From Liopterus haemorrhoidalis (Eukaryota; Arthropoda; Insecta; Coleoptera; Dytiscidae): a stretch of DNA of 64,000 nucleotides. Each line of letters begins with the position of its first letter. Positions within the stretch are counted from its first letter, which is position 1. The DNA lies in NCBI GenBank assembly GCA_963971575.1, contig OZ020616.1, positions 4,050,924 through 4,114,923 on the forward strand. The letters are read 5' to 3'. The notes below the pieces were generated by a model. The model saw only the letters and a list, made by a program, of their open reading frames with translations. It made no database searches and was not told the origin of the DNA. This document shows positions 1 through 10,065 of this stretch, piece after piece. The position numbers were made by a program, and so were the translations under genes.

Positions 1-1160
1 TTAATTTGTTTATTATTTATCAGGCTCATTACATTTACTGTTCCAATCCCTGTAGCTTCAAGATAATTTTTATCTCTTGCTATGGCAATTTTTACAGGAT
101 CCTTTAACATTAACAATTTATTAAAATATTCCTTTTTATTAACTAAATGATCTGTGCACCCCGAATCAATGAAAAGCTTAATATACTCACTACTAGCAAC
201 CTCTGACCTACTGTTTAGGTTACTCATAAAGCAGATACTCTTGTCTGTACTTCTATCTTCTGTCTCTCCATAATTTCCTCTTCTTTCTTCATAATTTGAC
301 CTGGAATACCATTGATCCCTTCCTCGATAAGCATTTCCTCGATAAGTATTTCCTCGATAAGTATTTCCTCGATAACTTCCGTTATGCTGACCTCTTCTCT
401 GCATCTCATGGTACCGCTGCCCTCTGTCTCGTCCTTCATTATTTTCGGAAAAGCTCGTTTGAGTTTTCCTACAGTATCGTTTGATGTGACCAGGTTGACC
501 ACAACCATGGCAGTAGTACTTTGGCTTGGCCATAAATGCTGCTTGTTTACTGACTTCATAGCCTGGTTTTTCTTCTTTTCTTTCCTTCTTTTCAGCTTCC
601 ATCTTTAACTTTGATTTTATTAATTCAAAAGTGAATTTTTCTTCGGGTAGATTCTCCATGACTGTAATTATTGTTTCATATGATTTTGGTAATGCGAGAA
701 ATAATGTGCACACCACATCATCTTCCTTCATCTCCACACCTGCTGCACGGAGTTGACACAATGCGTCTTCAAATTTCTGAAGAAATTCTTCTAATTTTTC
801 TTCCTCGCTCATTTTCATGGACATGAGTTTTTTCTTTAAATATAATTGGCCTGCTAAACTCTTTTTTTCATACATCGTTTGCAAACTTTGCCACATAGCA
901 TACGCAGTCTTTTTATTTCTTATTAAATTGATTTGTGAATTTTCTATGCATTGTACTATTAGAGACTTACATTTATTATCTTTATCTCTAGCTGCTTTCC
1001 TTTCACTTTCTACTTGGTAACTTTCTTCTTTAAACTCAGTTTCTATCATCTCTTCCACATTTCTTTCAATAAGTAATGTGGTTATACGAAATTTCCATGT
1101 TTCATAATTATTATTATTCAGTGGATCAATATTATAGGTATTTCTAATATTTTGATTCAT
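1..1160 (-). CDS. gag: copia-type Gag and start of protease, partial (runs off left edge)
   Basis: An uninterrupted reading frame of 386 codons starts at the ATG at 1160 and is still open at base 1. I checked the frame from the start codon to the edge. The N-terminal part contains YETWKFRI (about residues 20-27), as in copia Gag. A CCHC zinc knuckle, CHGCGQPGHIKRYC, has C217, C220, H225 and C230 and would bind RNA in the particle. A basic, repetitive YRGN tract follows at about 263-280. FIDSGC with D332 is the aspartic-protease active site (usual form D-S/T-G). The protein would package element RNA and mature itself in cytoplasmic particles. Integrase and reverse transcriptase would lie to the left, outside the window. 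No stop or frameshift is seen, so the copy may be recent. Confidence 0.9.
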   Translation of the reverse strand, partial: MNQNIRNTYNIDPLNNNNYETWKFRITTLLIERNVEEMIETEFKEESYQVESERKAARDKDNKCKSLIVQCIENSQINLIRNKKTAYAMWQSLQTMYEKKSLAGQLYLKKKLMSMKMSEEEKLEEFLQKFEDALCQLRAAGVEMKEDDVVCTLFLALPKSYETIITVMENLPEEKFTFELIKSKLKMEAEKKERKEEKPGYEVSKQAAFMAKPKYYCHGCGQPGHIKRYCRKTQTSFSENNEGRDRGQRYHEMQRRGQHNGSYRGNTYRGNTYRGNAYRGRDQWYSRSNYEERRGNYGETEDRSTDKSICFMSNLNSRSEVASSEYIKLFIDSGCTDHLVNKKEYFNKLLMLKDPVKIAIARDKNYLEATGIGTVNVMSLINNKQI

Positions 1161-1257
1161 TTTCTCTTATTAACCTGGACACCAGACCACGTGTTTTATT
1201 TTATTTTATTTTTTACCTCACAAACGGAGTTTTTGTTATACTATAATTATTACTTTT

Positions 1258-1272
1258 CTGGGCCCATAACCT
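1258..1272 (-). promoter_or_regulatory. copia-type primer-binding site
   Basis: The minus strand reads GGTTATGGGCCCAG immediately after the LTR. From memory this matches the primer-binding site of Drosophila copia, which pairs with an internal part of initiator-Met tRNA rather than its 3' end. It fixes the LTR boundary. Confidence 0.7.
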
Positions 1273-1472
1273 GATGTTAAATAATATTATTCAGTTTCTA
1301 GTAAACATTTTATTACAAGTTTAACAATATATTATTACACAAAAATTCATACTATATACACTTATTATTTCTTGTAACCAAGTAACAACATTTTTGTTTC
1401 TCTAGTCATGTCGCATAGAAAAGCATTATGGAAAATATTTAAACAGTAAAATAGAAAGCATTATTATCAACA
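1273..1472 (-). repeat. 5' LTR of the copia element (about 200 bp)
   Basis: The minus strand begins TGTTGATAATAATGC at 1472, a canonical TG start, and ends CATCA at 1273 directly before the primer-binding site. The left LTR is out of the window, so identity between the LTRs (insertion age) cannot be judged. The promoter and polyadenylation signal would be here. Confidence 0.7.
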
Positions 1473-1570
1473 CATACTTATATGTAACGTTTCCATGGTC
1501 AAGATAAATAATATCTCTGTTAAAAAATATTTGGCCAAGTTATTTCTACTCTGCTGCTAGAATGTATTTT

Positions 1571-2114
1571 CTCCACGACCGCTATAGAATTTACCAATTG
1601 TACAACTAATTTTGACTACAGAATGTTAATATTCTAACACTAGAGTTGGAATGTTATTCTAAAGCACTTATCTTCTTATGCATTTTACGTGTATTTCATT
1701 CCATCACTTGTTATGGAATAACTATTCCATGTTTGTTGTCTTTTGTTTTTGTAGGGTTACATTAAGATATATGCAACGTTTACATTAAATAAATGCAACA
1801 TAAATTCCTAACCTAAAATAGTGGCTGATGTGCGGCAAATTAAATTAAAATTAAACAAATAATAAATAAAAAAATTAGTTTAATTAATTGATTAATTTGT
1901 TATATAATATAAATTATTTGTTAAGATAAAATGTTTGTTGAAATAATTAGTTGTTATTTTTTTTTCTTTCTGGTGGTCGTGGAGAAAGTAGGGTCTGTGA
2001 CTCGGTTGGAAGAGAAAATTCGATGCTCGTGGTTCCTCACGCTCGCCTGCGGCTCGCGCTCGGAATGTTCCACTCGCATCGAATTTTCTCATTCCAACCT
2101 TGTTACAGAATATA
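1571..2114 (+). repeat. C-family repeat C1 with GC-rich hairpin core
   Basis: Matches 36946-37262 and 38652-39200, both in opposite orientation. It has TCTCCACGACC at one end and GGTCGTGGAGA at about 1976. The last 115 bp (1994-2108) form a long hairpin whose arms contain GAGAAAATTCGATGC and its complement around a GC-rich loop, in otherwise AT-rich DNA. There is no coding potential. Confidence 0.7.
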
Positions 2115-2522
2115 CAGTCTGTTCCAAACGGTTAAGCGGAACTAAATGGGAATTTAGTTCTTTTAGGTTGTCACGAGAAGGGACCTTGCTTGGGTTATTT
2201 CATTTTTCACGTTGGGATGTCAAAATTTAAAATTCCAACAATGAAACCATGGAAACGAATGACATGTCAAAATTAAATATTTTTTTTTTTATATTTTAAT
2301 GACAAAAAAATAAATAAATGGGAAATTAGTATTAAGAATGACACAAAAAATCAAAATATAAAGAAAATGACATTTTAAAATGATATTAACCTTAACCAAA
2401 AAATGTTTATTGTAAGTATGATTTACAAAGCTTAAACAAAACGGCCGAAAGGCACGATATTTAAACGATGAAAGTAACTAGATTGCAAAATCTAGTTTCG
2501 CTTAACCGTTTGGAACAGACTG
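2115..2522. mobile_element. D-family MITE D1 (Tc1/mariner-type ends)
   Basis: Terminal inverted repeats of about 30 bp start CAGTCTGTTCCAAACGG and end in the complement. TA dinucleotides flank both sides (2113-2114 and 2523-2524). CAGT ends plus TA duplication indicate a Tc1/mariner-type non-autonomous element. Other copies: 11654-12031 and 24590-24861. Confidence 0.8.
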
Positions 2523-2657
2523 TACTATTATATGGTATCAGTACTTTACGATGGCGGTCGGTCCTGTGGTGGCCACAGCTGATTTTTTTTTCTGTGTAAT
2601 TGTATTACATTTATTTTTCTTGAATAAATTTTTAACTAAATCTTAAATCCTTTTTTT

Positions 2658-3709
2658 AGGGTTTTGTAGGTATGACCAAAAAACCCGTCATTTTGTCGTC
2701 TGTCTGTCTGTCTGTCTGTCTGTTCGGTAAAAATTGTAGCCAAACGGCTAAACCTAGAGAGTTGAAATTTGGCATGCTTGTACAACTTTTTGACCCGCAC
2801 ATAGGAAAAATACTAAAACATCTAAAAAACATATCTCCCTAAAAATATTAACAAAAATGTGCTCAACGAAAAAAAAAATATTTTTTTAAAATTCTGAGTA
2901 GGGTATCAAATGAAAGCCCTTAGTACGTGGATTAACGATCAAAATTTTATTTTTGCAAAATAAATTATTTTGACACGATTTTTGTGAAAATTGTGCAAAA
3001 AAATTTTTGTCCCACACCCTGTAGCCCAGATGGTTTAAACTAAAAATCTGAAAAAATTCTAAGTAATGTATATTGGTGTGAACCGGAATAGTACAACATG
3101 AATTTTTGATCAGATTATATTTTCGGAAAATAATGCATTTTTTGTGTTTTTAACCAAAATATGTTAAATATTTAATTCGCTATGTAACCAAGTTGATGCG
3201 TCAGCACTCATAGCTATGTGCATTTAGTCATTGGTTTTCTAATTTGTAAACTTGCAAACTAGAGTTCGAAACCTGTCAATTTTATTTTTTTTGTTTTTTT
3301 TTTGCAGTTTTCTTTTGTTTAAATTATTTTGTGAAAATTCTAGTTATATTTTGGTAAAATGTTGCATTTAATTTTTAAAAGCGTAAATTTAATAACCAGT
3401 GGGAAGTGTTGAAATTATAATTTAATTCTGTTTGATGTATACGAAATCAGAGGGCGGGGCTAATGATTTAAGCAACCAATAGAAGCCATAGGCGCAATTT
3501 TCAAAATCTTAATGAACCTTGCTATGTAAAAAAAAATACTGCACATATTTAGAAACTTAAATAATGGTATTAGGCATTCGAATTAAAATTCATAAAAAAA
3601 TATTTTGACATAAAATTTGTATTGGCATCCCAAATAATCTTCATTCAGTTATTAAATACCTGCAAAACCCTGAAATGTGTGAAAATTCACACTTCACATC
3701 AATTTTTTA
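2658..3709 (+). mobile_element. A-family element A1, complete
   Basis: Starts AGGGTTTTGTAGGTATGACC after a T-run and has a (GTCT)n tract at about 2697-2722. A conserved core (GCCAAACGGCTAAACC) follows. It ends ACCTGCAAAACCCTGAAATG, then the GTGTGAAAATTCACAC hairpin and TTCACATCAATTTTTT. The first 16 bases are inverted near the 3' end. The microsatellite, sub-terminal inverted repeat and 3' palindrome resemble the published mini-me and Helentron-derived DINE-1/HINE elements; this assignment is inference. It is non-coding. Confidence 0.75.
3195..3275 (+). other. tRNA-like cassette inside A1
   Basis: Lies between the conserved flank ATTTAATTCGCTATGTAAC and the T-rich tract after the B-box-like GAGTTCGAAACC. 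The A-box half is weak. The same slot in other A copies holds different tRNA-like sequences. Confidence 0.45.
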
Positions 3710-3744
3710 ATATACATTTTTATGAAACAAGAGTGATATAAATA

Positions 3745-3825
3745 GCACCATGTCCCGCGGAACCCCTGAATTTTATCGCGGAACCCTGGAGTACCGTGGA
3801 ACACAGTTTGGGAAACGCTGATTTA
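3745..3825. repeat. hAT-like terminal remnant
   Basis: Contains CGCGGAACCC twice and ends GTTTGGGAAACGCTG, the layout seen at the ends of F-type hAT elements (GTTTCTC / GAGAAACACTG). Similar solo ends occur near 43080, 36710 and 51330. Confidence 0.4.
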
Positions 3826-3879
3826 GTCTAAACACACACAATACACACAATAAGAAACTAAATTTATTAAATGTAAAAA

Positions 3880-4585
3880 TTAAAAAGATAAGATTGCATT
3901 TTTAAAATTTGAAAGAGAATTAAATAAATAAATAAGGTATAGAGAGATAAGGACGGTAGGAATACCTAAATATTTGAAAGGGAGGAGAGGAAAGGCAGGG
4001 GGCAGAGTTAGAAGGATTGCCAGATTAAGATGCGGAAATGAAGAACGGAGTAATAGGTATTGGGCAAAAACAGAGGACAGGCTATGCAGAATGTGTAGGG
4101 AGGAGGAAGAATCCTTGGAACACCTAACAAGAAGATGTGGAAAGCTGACAAAATGGGAGGGAGATATAAAGGAGCTGTTGAGTGAAGAAGGAAAAGGAGA
4201 AAGGTGGGTGAGAGTACTCGAGGAAAGAAGGAAGGAACGCGGAGAGGTAAGACAGAACTGAGAACAGGAAGGAAGAGAGAGGTAAAGGAAGAGGAAAGAA
4301 AAGAGGGAAGAGAAGCGAAGAAAGAGGGGAAGAACAACTGGAGTCAAGAAGGAAGGAGACCGGAGACGGAAGCCGAAAAGAGAATAGGAACAAAGAGAGG
4401 AACACCGGAGGAAGAATGTAGAAGAAGAAATAGAAAGAAGTCATAAAATGTAAAAAATGTACTATAATATTATTATTTTATTTTATTTTATTATTATTAT
4501 GATTTTTAAATGTATTGGTTAAAACCCTAAACGTCGCAAGGCCTAGGGTAAATAAAGAATTTATATATAAATAAATAAATATAAA
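3880..4585 (+). mobile_element. 5'-truncated non-LTR retrotransposon tail (R1-like)
   Basis: Contains the last part of an ORF2-like protein, a purine-rich 3' untranslated region, and a tail with TTTATTTTATTTTATT and TAAATAAATAAATA. Only the 3' end was kept, as is typical of target-primed insertion. Confidence 0.6.
3974..4261 (+). pseudogene. C-terminal fragment of R1-like reverse-transcriptase protein
   Basis: The 95-codon frame reads KYLKGRRGKAGGRVRRIARL just before and across its start, then LRCGNEERSNRYWAK, then CRMCREEEESLEHLTRRC. RxRxGN..RxxxYW followed by a C-x2-C-x8-H-x4-C knuckle is the usual end of ORF2 in R1-clade elements of insects. The reverse-transcriptase and endonuclease domains are absent (5' truncation). 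After the stop at 4259-4261 the strand stays purine-rich and other frames remain open; these are probably not coding. The complementary-strand frames in 3880-4444 are composition artefacts. Confidence 0.6.
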
Positions 4586-5161
4586 ATGTTTGTAGCAAGA
4601 ACATAATAAAGCAGTTTCCTTGGGTGTCACTTTTGCTATCAATAAAGTTAGCAACCAAATGTAAACGTAGGACATAATGTTGTTTACTTCATAGATCTTG
4701 GAGGCCAATGCTACAAAACGCATTTCGTTTCAGCATTGACATTTCCTCTTTCATCTTAAAAACATTTGAATTAATAATCTTCAGCGAACAGACTGCAGAC
4801 TGCATTTTAATATAACACTCGCACTCGGTTTTAAACGAGCGACGTTTTTTCGTGCACTGAAAATGTTAGACCTTGTGACCGCCTATTAGTTTAGCTATGA
4901 TTTATTAAATGACTAGTTACAATGTCATTTACTTCTCAAACCAAAGATCATTGGAAGATATCGAGGTGAACTAGTTGGGAAAATTTAAATCGCCATGACT
5001 TTATGTCTTCCTGTCCGCAGGAGAGGAATGTGTATTTTTCTATTTTCGCATATGCATGAATTTTAATTACTGCATTTTTGCATATTGTTATCACACACAA
5101 GGAGGGCAGTCTTTGGGTTGTGGTCTTTTTATAATAGTAGCAGAAACAGGTTAAAGCTGCC
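4586..5161. other. no recognised feature
   Basis: AT-rich sequence with short unrelated frames. I see no repeat shared with the rest of the window and no coding signal. Confidence 0.5.
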
Positions 5162-5703
5162 TAATACCCTTTTCACACTAGATCTTTAAGATCGGATGTT
5201 AAAGTGAATGTATCTTTAAACGCTAATGTGAAACCGTACAGCCTCGTATAAACACAAGCGATGTTTAAGACAGAGATCTGCGTCTTAAACTTCGTCCGCA
5301 TTGCCAACTTAATTTCTATTATAAAAAAATACTCCTTGAATTTGTGCTGTCAACATTTTATATTATCATAAACAAGAATACTGTATTATATCGACGTTAT
5401 AAGAAGTTTATACTTATTGTTATAATAAAATTATTTATTTTAATAATGTGTTTAATAAAATACAGAGCTACAATAATTGAGATAAAATGTATCGACTTAC
5501 ATGTTAATACAGGTGTAATATATTCTTTATTGTAGTGCCTTTATTGTAGAATGAAATGAAATATCCTTAATTGTTTATAATAATTCAAAATGTGCAATGA
5601 CAGGACCAGAGATTTAAACATCAAGTGTGAAAGCATACCGATCTTAAACATCGGTGAACTTTAAGTTCATTCGTCTTAAAGATCTAGTGTGAAAAGGGTA
5701 TTA
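5162..5703. mobile_element. M-family element with 30-bp perfect terminal inverted repeats
   Basis: The first 30 bases, beginning TAATACCCTTTTCACACTAG, are the exact complement of the last 30. Inside, shorter versions of the end motif recur (ATCTTAAACATCGGTG, GTGTGAAAGCATACCGATC). No coding sequence is seen. Flanks give no clear target duplication, so the superfamily stays open. Confidence 0.75.
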
Positions 5704-5962
5704 AGAGGCTTAATCAGAAGTTCCCTAACTTTATCGGTTTCCCGGCGTCCTTAATGTATCATAATTTGCAGCGCCCTAAGTCAAAACATTGCCCAGCAAA
5801 CATTCAACCATCGGCCGAATGCCGGCAAACTGCTTTTTCTGTTGGTAAATTGCTGGCACTAAAAGTTTGTGCAACGCCAGTATTAATAATATACTTCACA
5901 TTTGTATTTCGCACTCCTCCTATACGAAGTACTTTACCAGCATTTTATGAGCACTCCTTATT
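5704..5962. other. unassigned spacer
   Basis: Less AT-rich than its surroundings, with a 97-codon frame from 5754 that runs into the next element. I recognise no domain in it. Confidence 0.4.
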
Positions 5963-7655
5963 AGGGTTTTGTAGGTATGACCAAAAAACCCTTATACCGT
6001 CATTTTGTCGTCTTTCTGTCTGTCACCCTATCTCCCTAAGGGATTGATTTAAAATCTAAAAAAAAGTATCAAACATTGATGGAATTTAATAACGAAATAG
6101 TTTAATAGAAATTTTTCGAAAAATGTCGTATTTTTTGTGTCGTTGATAAAAAAGAATATTTTTTTAAAATTTATTGTGTGGTATCAAAAGAAAGCTCTTA
6201 AGACGTAGATCAAGGAACGATAGATAGTTTTTTGAAATTCATTTTTTTTAACACGAATTTAGCCAAAAATGTGCAAAAGTTCTTGTCCCGCACCCTTTTA
6301 CCAAAAATGGTTAAACTAAAAATCTGACAAAATTATAGGTCATGTATATTGATCTGAGCCGGAAACATGCGAGAGGAATTTTTGATCAGATCGTATTTTT
6401 GAAAAATATGGCAGTTTTTGTGTTTTTGAAAAAAAAAAAATTTTTAAATTTATGGTTAAATTATGGCTAATAATGCTATGGATTTTTTGTATTTATAGCT
6501 AAGATAATGCTTGGATTTTTTTGGAATTAAAAATATTTAAAAAAATATATATTTTTTAATAGTTGCAAACTGAGTTACTCACTCCACACCACACTACACT
6601 CTACACTGTAAAATATTTCTTATTAATCGATTAAAGACTTGAATACGAAGCAAATGCAGAAAAAACGCTGGGATATTTGGCAAATTACTTAAATTTTGTT
6701 TAAAAAAATTAAATGGATGCTTTATTGAACCAATTACGATATAACCGCTGGGATTTTATAATTTAAATTTTATTGTGGTGATGTTTATTAAATTTATTTA
6801 ACAAAAATCAGCTGTGGCCACCACAGGACCGACCGCCATCATAAAGTACTTATATAAATTACATTCTAGTAGCAGAGTAGAAATAACTTGACCTAATATT
6901 TTCTAACAGAGATATTATTTATCATGACCATGGAAACGTTACATATAAATATGAAAAAATTGAGACTTGGAAAAAATTTCGAAAAATTTTACGGAAATTA
7001 TTCGACATTTTTCGTTTTATCAAAAAACGTTTCATATAAAAGTTATTAGTTATTGCTTTTATAGCAACTTTTGTTTAATAAATTTTTTCGAGATATTTTT
7101 CTGTTGTGAAATATTCGCAAAAATCTTAAAATCGACACGAGTAAACTCCCATTTTTAGTCAATCGATTTTTACCAAAAGTTGATCAACTTGTGCCATTGA
7201 TGGCAGAAGCTTAAATATGAAGTTTCATAAAAATCCTTTCAGCCGAATTTGCTCTGCACGTGTACACAAACAGACGGACAGACGGACAGACAGACGGACA
7301 GACAGACGGACAGACAGACGGACGGACAGACAGACAGACCGACAGACATCATGCTAAAAATAGTCAAAACGTTATGTAGGGACCTCAATTCGTGGAGATC
7401 CATCGAAATCTCGAAACGTCAAAATTGGTATGATCACAATACCTCCCTTATATATGTTGGCGGTCGGTAAAAAATTAAATGCAAGCTCTTAGTACTCAAA
7501 TAACGAATATAAATGACTCAAAAAACTGTTGATTTTGATGTGATTATAGAAAATATATGGTCCTAGAAATCCAGCATTCTGTTGGCTTCTTACACTAATT
7601 AAATACCTACAAAACCCTGAAATGTGTGAAAATTCACACATCACATCAATTTTTT
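5963..7655 (+). mobile_element. A-family element A2 (divergent), interrupted by B2
   Basis: Starts AGGGTTTTGTAGGTATGACC. The microsatellite is nearly lost (TCTTTCTGTCTGTC). It ends at 7655 with CTACAAAACCCTGAAATG, the GTGTGAAAATTCACAC hairpin and CATCACATCAATTTTTT. Element B2 (6807-7475) splits it. The interior resembles A8 (46491-47739) more than A1: GAAAGCTCTTAAGACGTAGA is shared as its complement. Confidence 0.7.
6807..7475 (+). mobile_element. B-family element B2, complete
   Basis: Starts ATCAGCTGTGGCCACCACAG and then GACCGACCGCCATCATAAAG. It ends TATATATGTTGGCGGTCGGT. ACCGACCGCCA and its complement therefore mark the two ends. The middle holds GCTCTGCACGTGTACACA and a (CAGACGGA)n tract with ATCATGCTAAAAATAGTC. 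It is non-coding; the open frame across the microsatellite is an artefact. Confidence 0.75.
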
Positions 7656-7658
7656 AGT

Positions 7659-8229
7659 TAACGAGAAAAACATGAAAGTAATTTTTTTCCACTCCCGGGA
7701 TTATTTTTCTCCTGATCCTTGTATTTTAGGATTATTAATTTTTACGGGATCCCGAGATTGCAAATCCTATACTTGATCAATTATAAACAAAAGGTGAAAG
7801 CTTTTCGCAAACTTTTGATTAGATCCAGATAAATTTTGGCATGGTCTAACGGTTAAACAATTCCTAAATTTTTAAAGATTTAAATAGCTTATCATTTTTT
7901 GTTCCACAAAATCACTGGGTTCTCAAAAAGTGAAACGAAAAGAGAAAATTTTCGGTGAAAGTGTTTAGACATTATTAACGAAAATTTAACAAATTTTACT
8001 TAAATTATGTAGGTGTACATATATTCTCTGTAAAAATTTCTAATATTGCAACCTTAAAAATTAGAAAACAAATAAAGATTTAAAAATTTTCTTGGACTTC
8101 GGTATGGGGTACATTTTTAACATTACGAAAACCCTTTCTTGTAAAAATGATCAAATTTGGAGCTATATCTGTTTTTTTTTTTTTTTTTAATTTTTTCGGC
8201 ATCATATTTGGCTTGTATACGTTTTAGAT
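7659..8229. other. no gene; CGGGAT-rich patch near 7696-7760
   Basis: AT-rich. The CCCGGGATT / ACGGGATCCCG patch recalls the end motif of Z elements (12330-12414) and 34990-35045, and may be a hAT end remnant. Confidence 0.35.
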
Positions 8230-9300
8230 TAATGTTTCTCAACACGTGGTCCGCGGATCACCAATGGTCCTCAGAAAAACTTTAGTGGTCCGCAAAAGTT
8301 TTTGTTTAAAAAATTTTTTAAAATTTTTTTTGCACATTTTTTATGTAAATAATTTATGTTTTGATTATTTTCTGTAAACTTTCTGTGATTTTCTATAAAT
8401 AAAATAAATGTATTTAGTATAGAGATGGGAATTTCGGCTCAGTTTGCGGAACCGGATCCGGCTCAGTGATCCGGTTAAGTAAACATGTTTCCGAGACACA
8501 GGTCGGTCGTTAGTTCGTAGGTAGAACGCCCTTAAAGCCGGCTCTTGTTTAGAGCCGGTTCTTGCAATATATGAACTGTAAACATGATCTCGAGACACAG
8601 GTCAGTCAGTTGCCGGTCGTTCGCTCATAGGTAGAACGTCGCTTAGAGCCGGTTCTTGCAATATATGAACTGTAAACATGATCCCGAGACACAGGTCAGT
8701 CAGTTGCCGGTCGTTCGCTCGTAGGTAGAACGTCGCTTAGCCCCGGCTCTTATCTAACATTTTTGAAACAAATAATTCACTTTATGTAACTACTGTATTT
8801 TAAACCAGATGTGTTAAGTTTATGGCGATGTTTACTGCCCTTATAAATCGGACATCTGGGATTTGGGCAATATTTTTAATATGTTTATATAGTATGGTTG
8901 TAAGAAAATACAGACTAAGCCTATTAGTTTCAAATAAACTACCCTACAAATTGATGACAAAATACACTTTATGATAATACATTACAAGCCAAGTTCTCGC
9001 GAAGTTCGACCTGACATCGATCCAGATCCGGATGACTCCGGTCACAGCTCACAATCGCCCGACCAATCGTATCCTTGAAACTTGAAAATACAGTGAGCCG
9101 TGAGCCGGCTCATTTCAATTTGGTGAACGGATCCGGCTCAGTTAGCCGGTTCGTTCATGAACGACCCATCTCTAATTTAGTAACACATCAAATATATTTG
9201 TTTTCTCGCAAAAAATGAACCAACAATTATTATTAGTGGTCCGCGTTAGAAAATTATATATTATACTGCTCCGCGATGCGTTTTTGGTTGAGAAACACTG
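8230..9300. mobile_element. F-family hAT MITE F1, interrupted by E1
   Basis: Ends are TAATGTTTCTCAAC and GTTGAGAAACACTG. The flanks are TTTTAGAT (8222-8229) and TGTTAGAT (9301-9308), a 7/8-matching 8-bp duplication as expected for hAT. GTGGTCCGCGG lies just inside. E1 sits inside it. The right part (9175-9300) closely matches 12120-12248. Confidence 0.8.
8420..9174 (+). mobile_element. E-family hAT MITE E1
   Basis: Starts TAGAGATGGG and ends CCCATCTCTA. It is flanked by a perfect 8-bp duplication, ATTTAGTA (8412-8419 and 9175-9182). The uninterrupted target is present once in F2 (about 12121-12128), a natural empty site. The interior has about three copies of a minisatellite unit containing GAGACACAGGTC and GGTAGAACGTCGCTTAG. 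It is non-coding. Confidence 0.9.
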
Positions 9301-9308
9301 TGTTAGAT

Positions 9309-10065
9309 GATGACTATATCCGCAAAATAATCCATATCTCTCACAGCAAAATATACATTACAAAAACCGTACGAAGTATGGGCACTCCAGCTAGTGGGAT
9401 AATATAATTTCAACTACCTATAGCAGTATAAATCTTTATTCATGCCTTTCGGCTTAGAATTAAGTACATTTTATACAAAAAAAAATTTTATAAACCCATC
9501 AATTATTAAATATTCAAAAAATTTCAAAAATACATAAAAACCACCTATATATTATTGATAAAATATTAATGTTAATGTACGTGTTTAGTCCATTATAATA
9601 ATTGTTTTAAACAATTCTGTTCCTTATTTATTAATTTTTAAAGACTATATTCCTTAATGAGCTTTATCAGTGTTAGCCATCTTGATTAGTAGTGACGCGA
9701 GATTTTTGCAAGTAGCGTTTTTATTTTTTTCTGGCGTTTTTAGTTATTTTTAAGTGGTAAAAGTGCAGTGAGAACTTTAAAAGGTCTGTCATAGTATGGA
9801 CTTTGGTGTTTGGACTCCATGTAGATCAAAATTGGAGCGATTGGAAAGGTATTTGTAGATTTTTTCTTAATTTTATAATGCAAGATATTGTTATGTGGCA
9901 TGTGCTTCAATGTACAATATAGAAATACGTACATATCTATATATTTATTTATTTTATTTTATTTAGTGCTAAAAGCGTTGTAAACAGATCTAACCCAACA
10001 CTATAACGACGAGATCAAATATATCCTATCATTATTTATAAAATTGGAGGCTAAATCTGTTTTTG
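9309..10065. other. no recognised feature
   Basis: AT-rich spacer. Its last bases (ATAAAATTGGAGGCTAAATC) resemble the short lead-in at 22655-22670 next to another (GTCT)-type repeat core. Confidence 0.4.

Larger units (their letters stand above)
1..1472 (-). mobile_element. copia-class LTR retrotransposon, 5' part
   Basis: Read on the minus strand, the order is LTR (1472-1273), primer-binding site (1272-1258), leader and gag. It interrupts a B-family element: B sequence resumes at 1473 with CATAC, which is probably the 5-bp target duplication, but the other side lies outside the window. Confidence 0.85.
1473..2590 (-). mobile_element. B-family element B1, split by copia and by C+D repeats
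   Basis: 1473-1570 and about 2525-2587 together match the end of complete B copies (compare 48540-48706): AACGTTTCCATGGTCA, the tract around CTCTGCTGCTAGAATG, then GATGGCGGTCGGTCC and GGTGGCCACAGCTGAT. Copia cuts it on the left, and repeats C1 and D1 sit in its middle. It is non-coding. Confidence 0.75.

Noticed and set aside
312..608. Plus-strand frames at 296-608
   Set aside because: Shadows of the copia gag gene on the minus strand.
3880..4444. Long minus-strand frames of 106-155 codons
   Set aside because: They are Ser/Leu/Phe-rich complements of a purine-rich strand that encodes the R1-like tail on the other strand.
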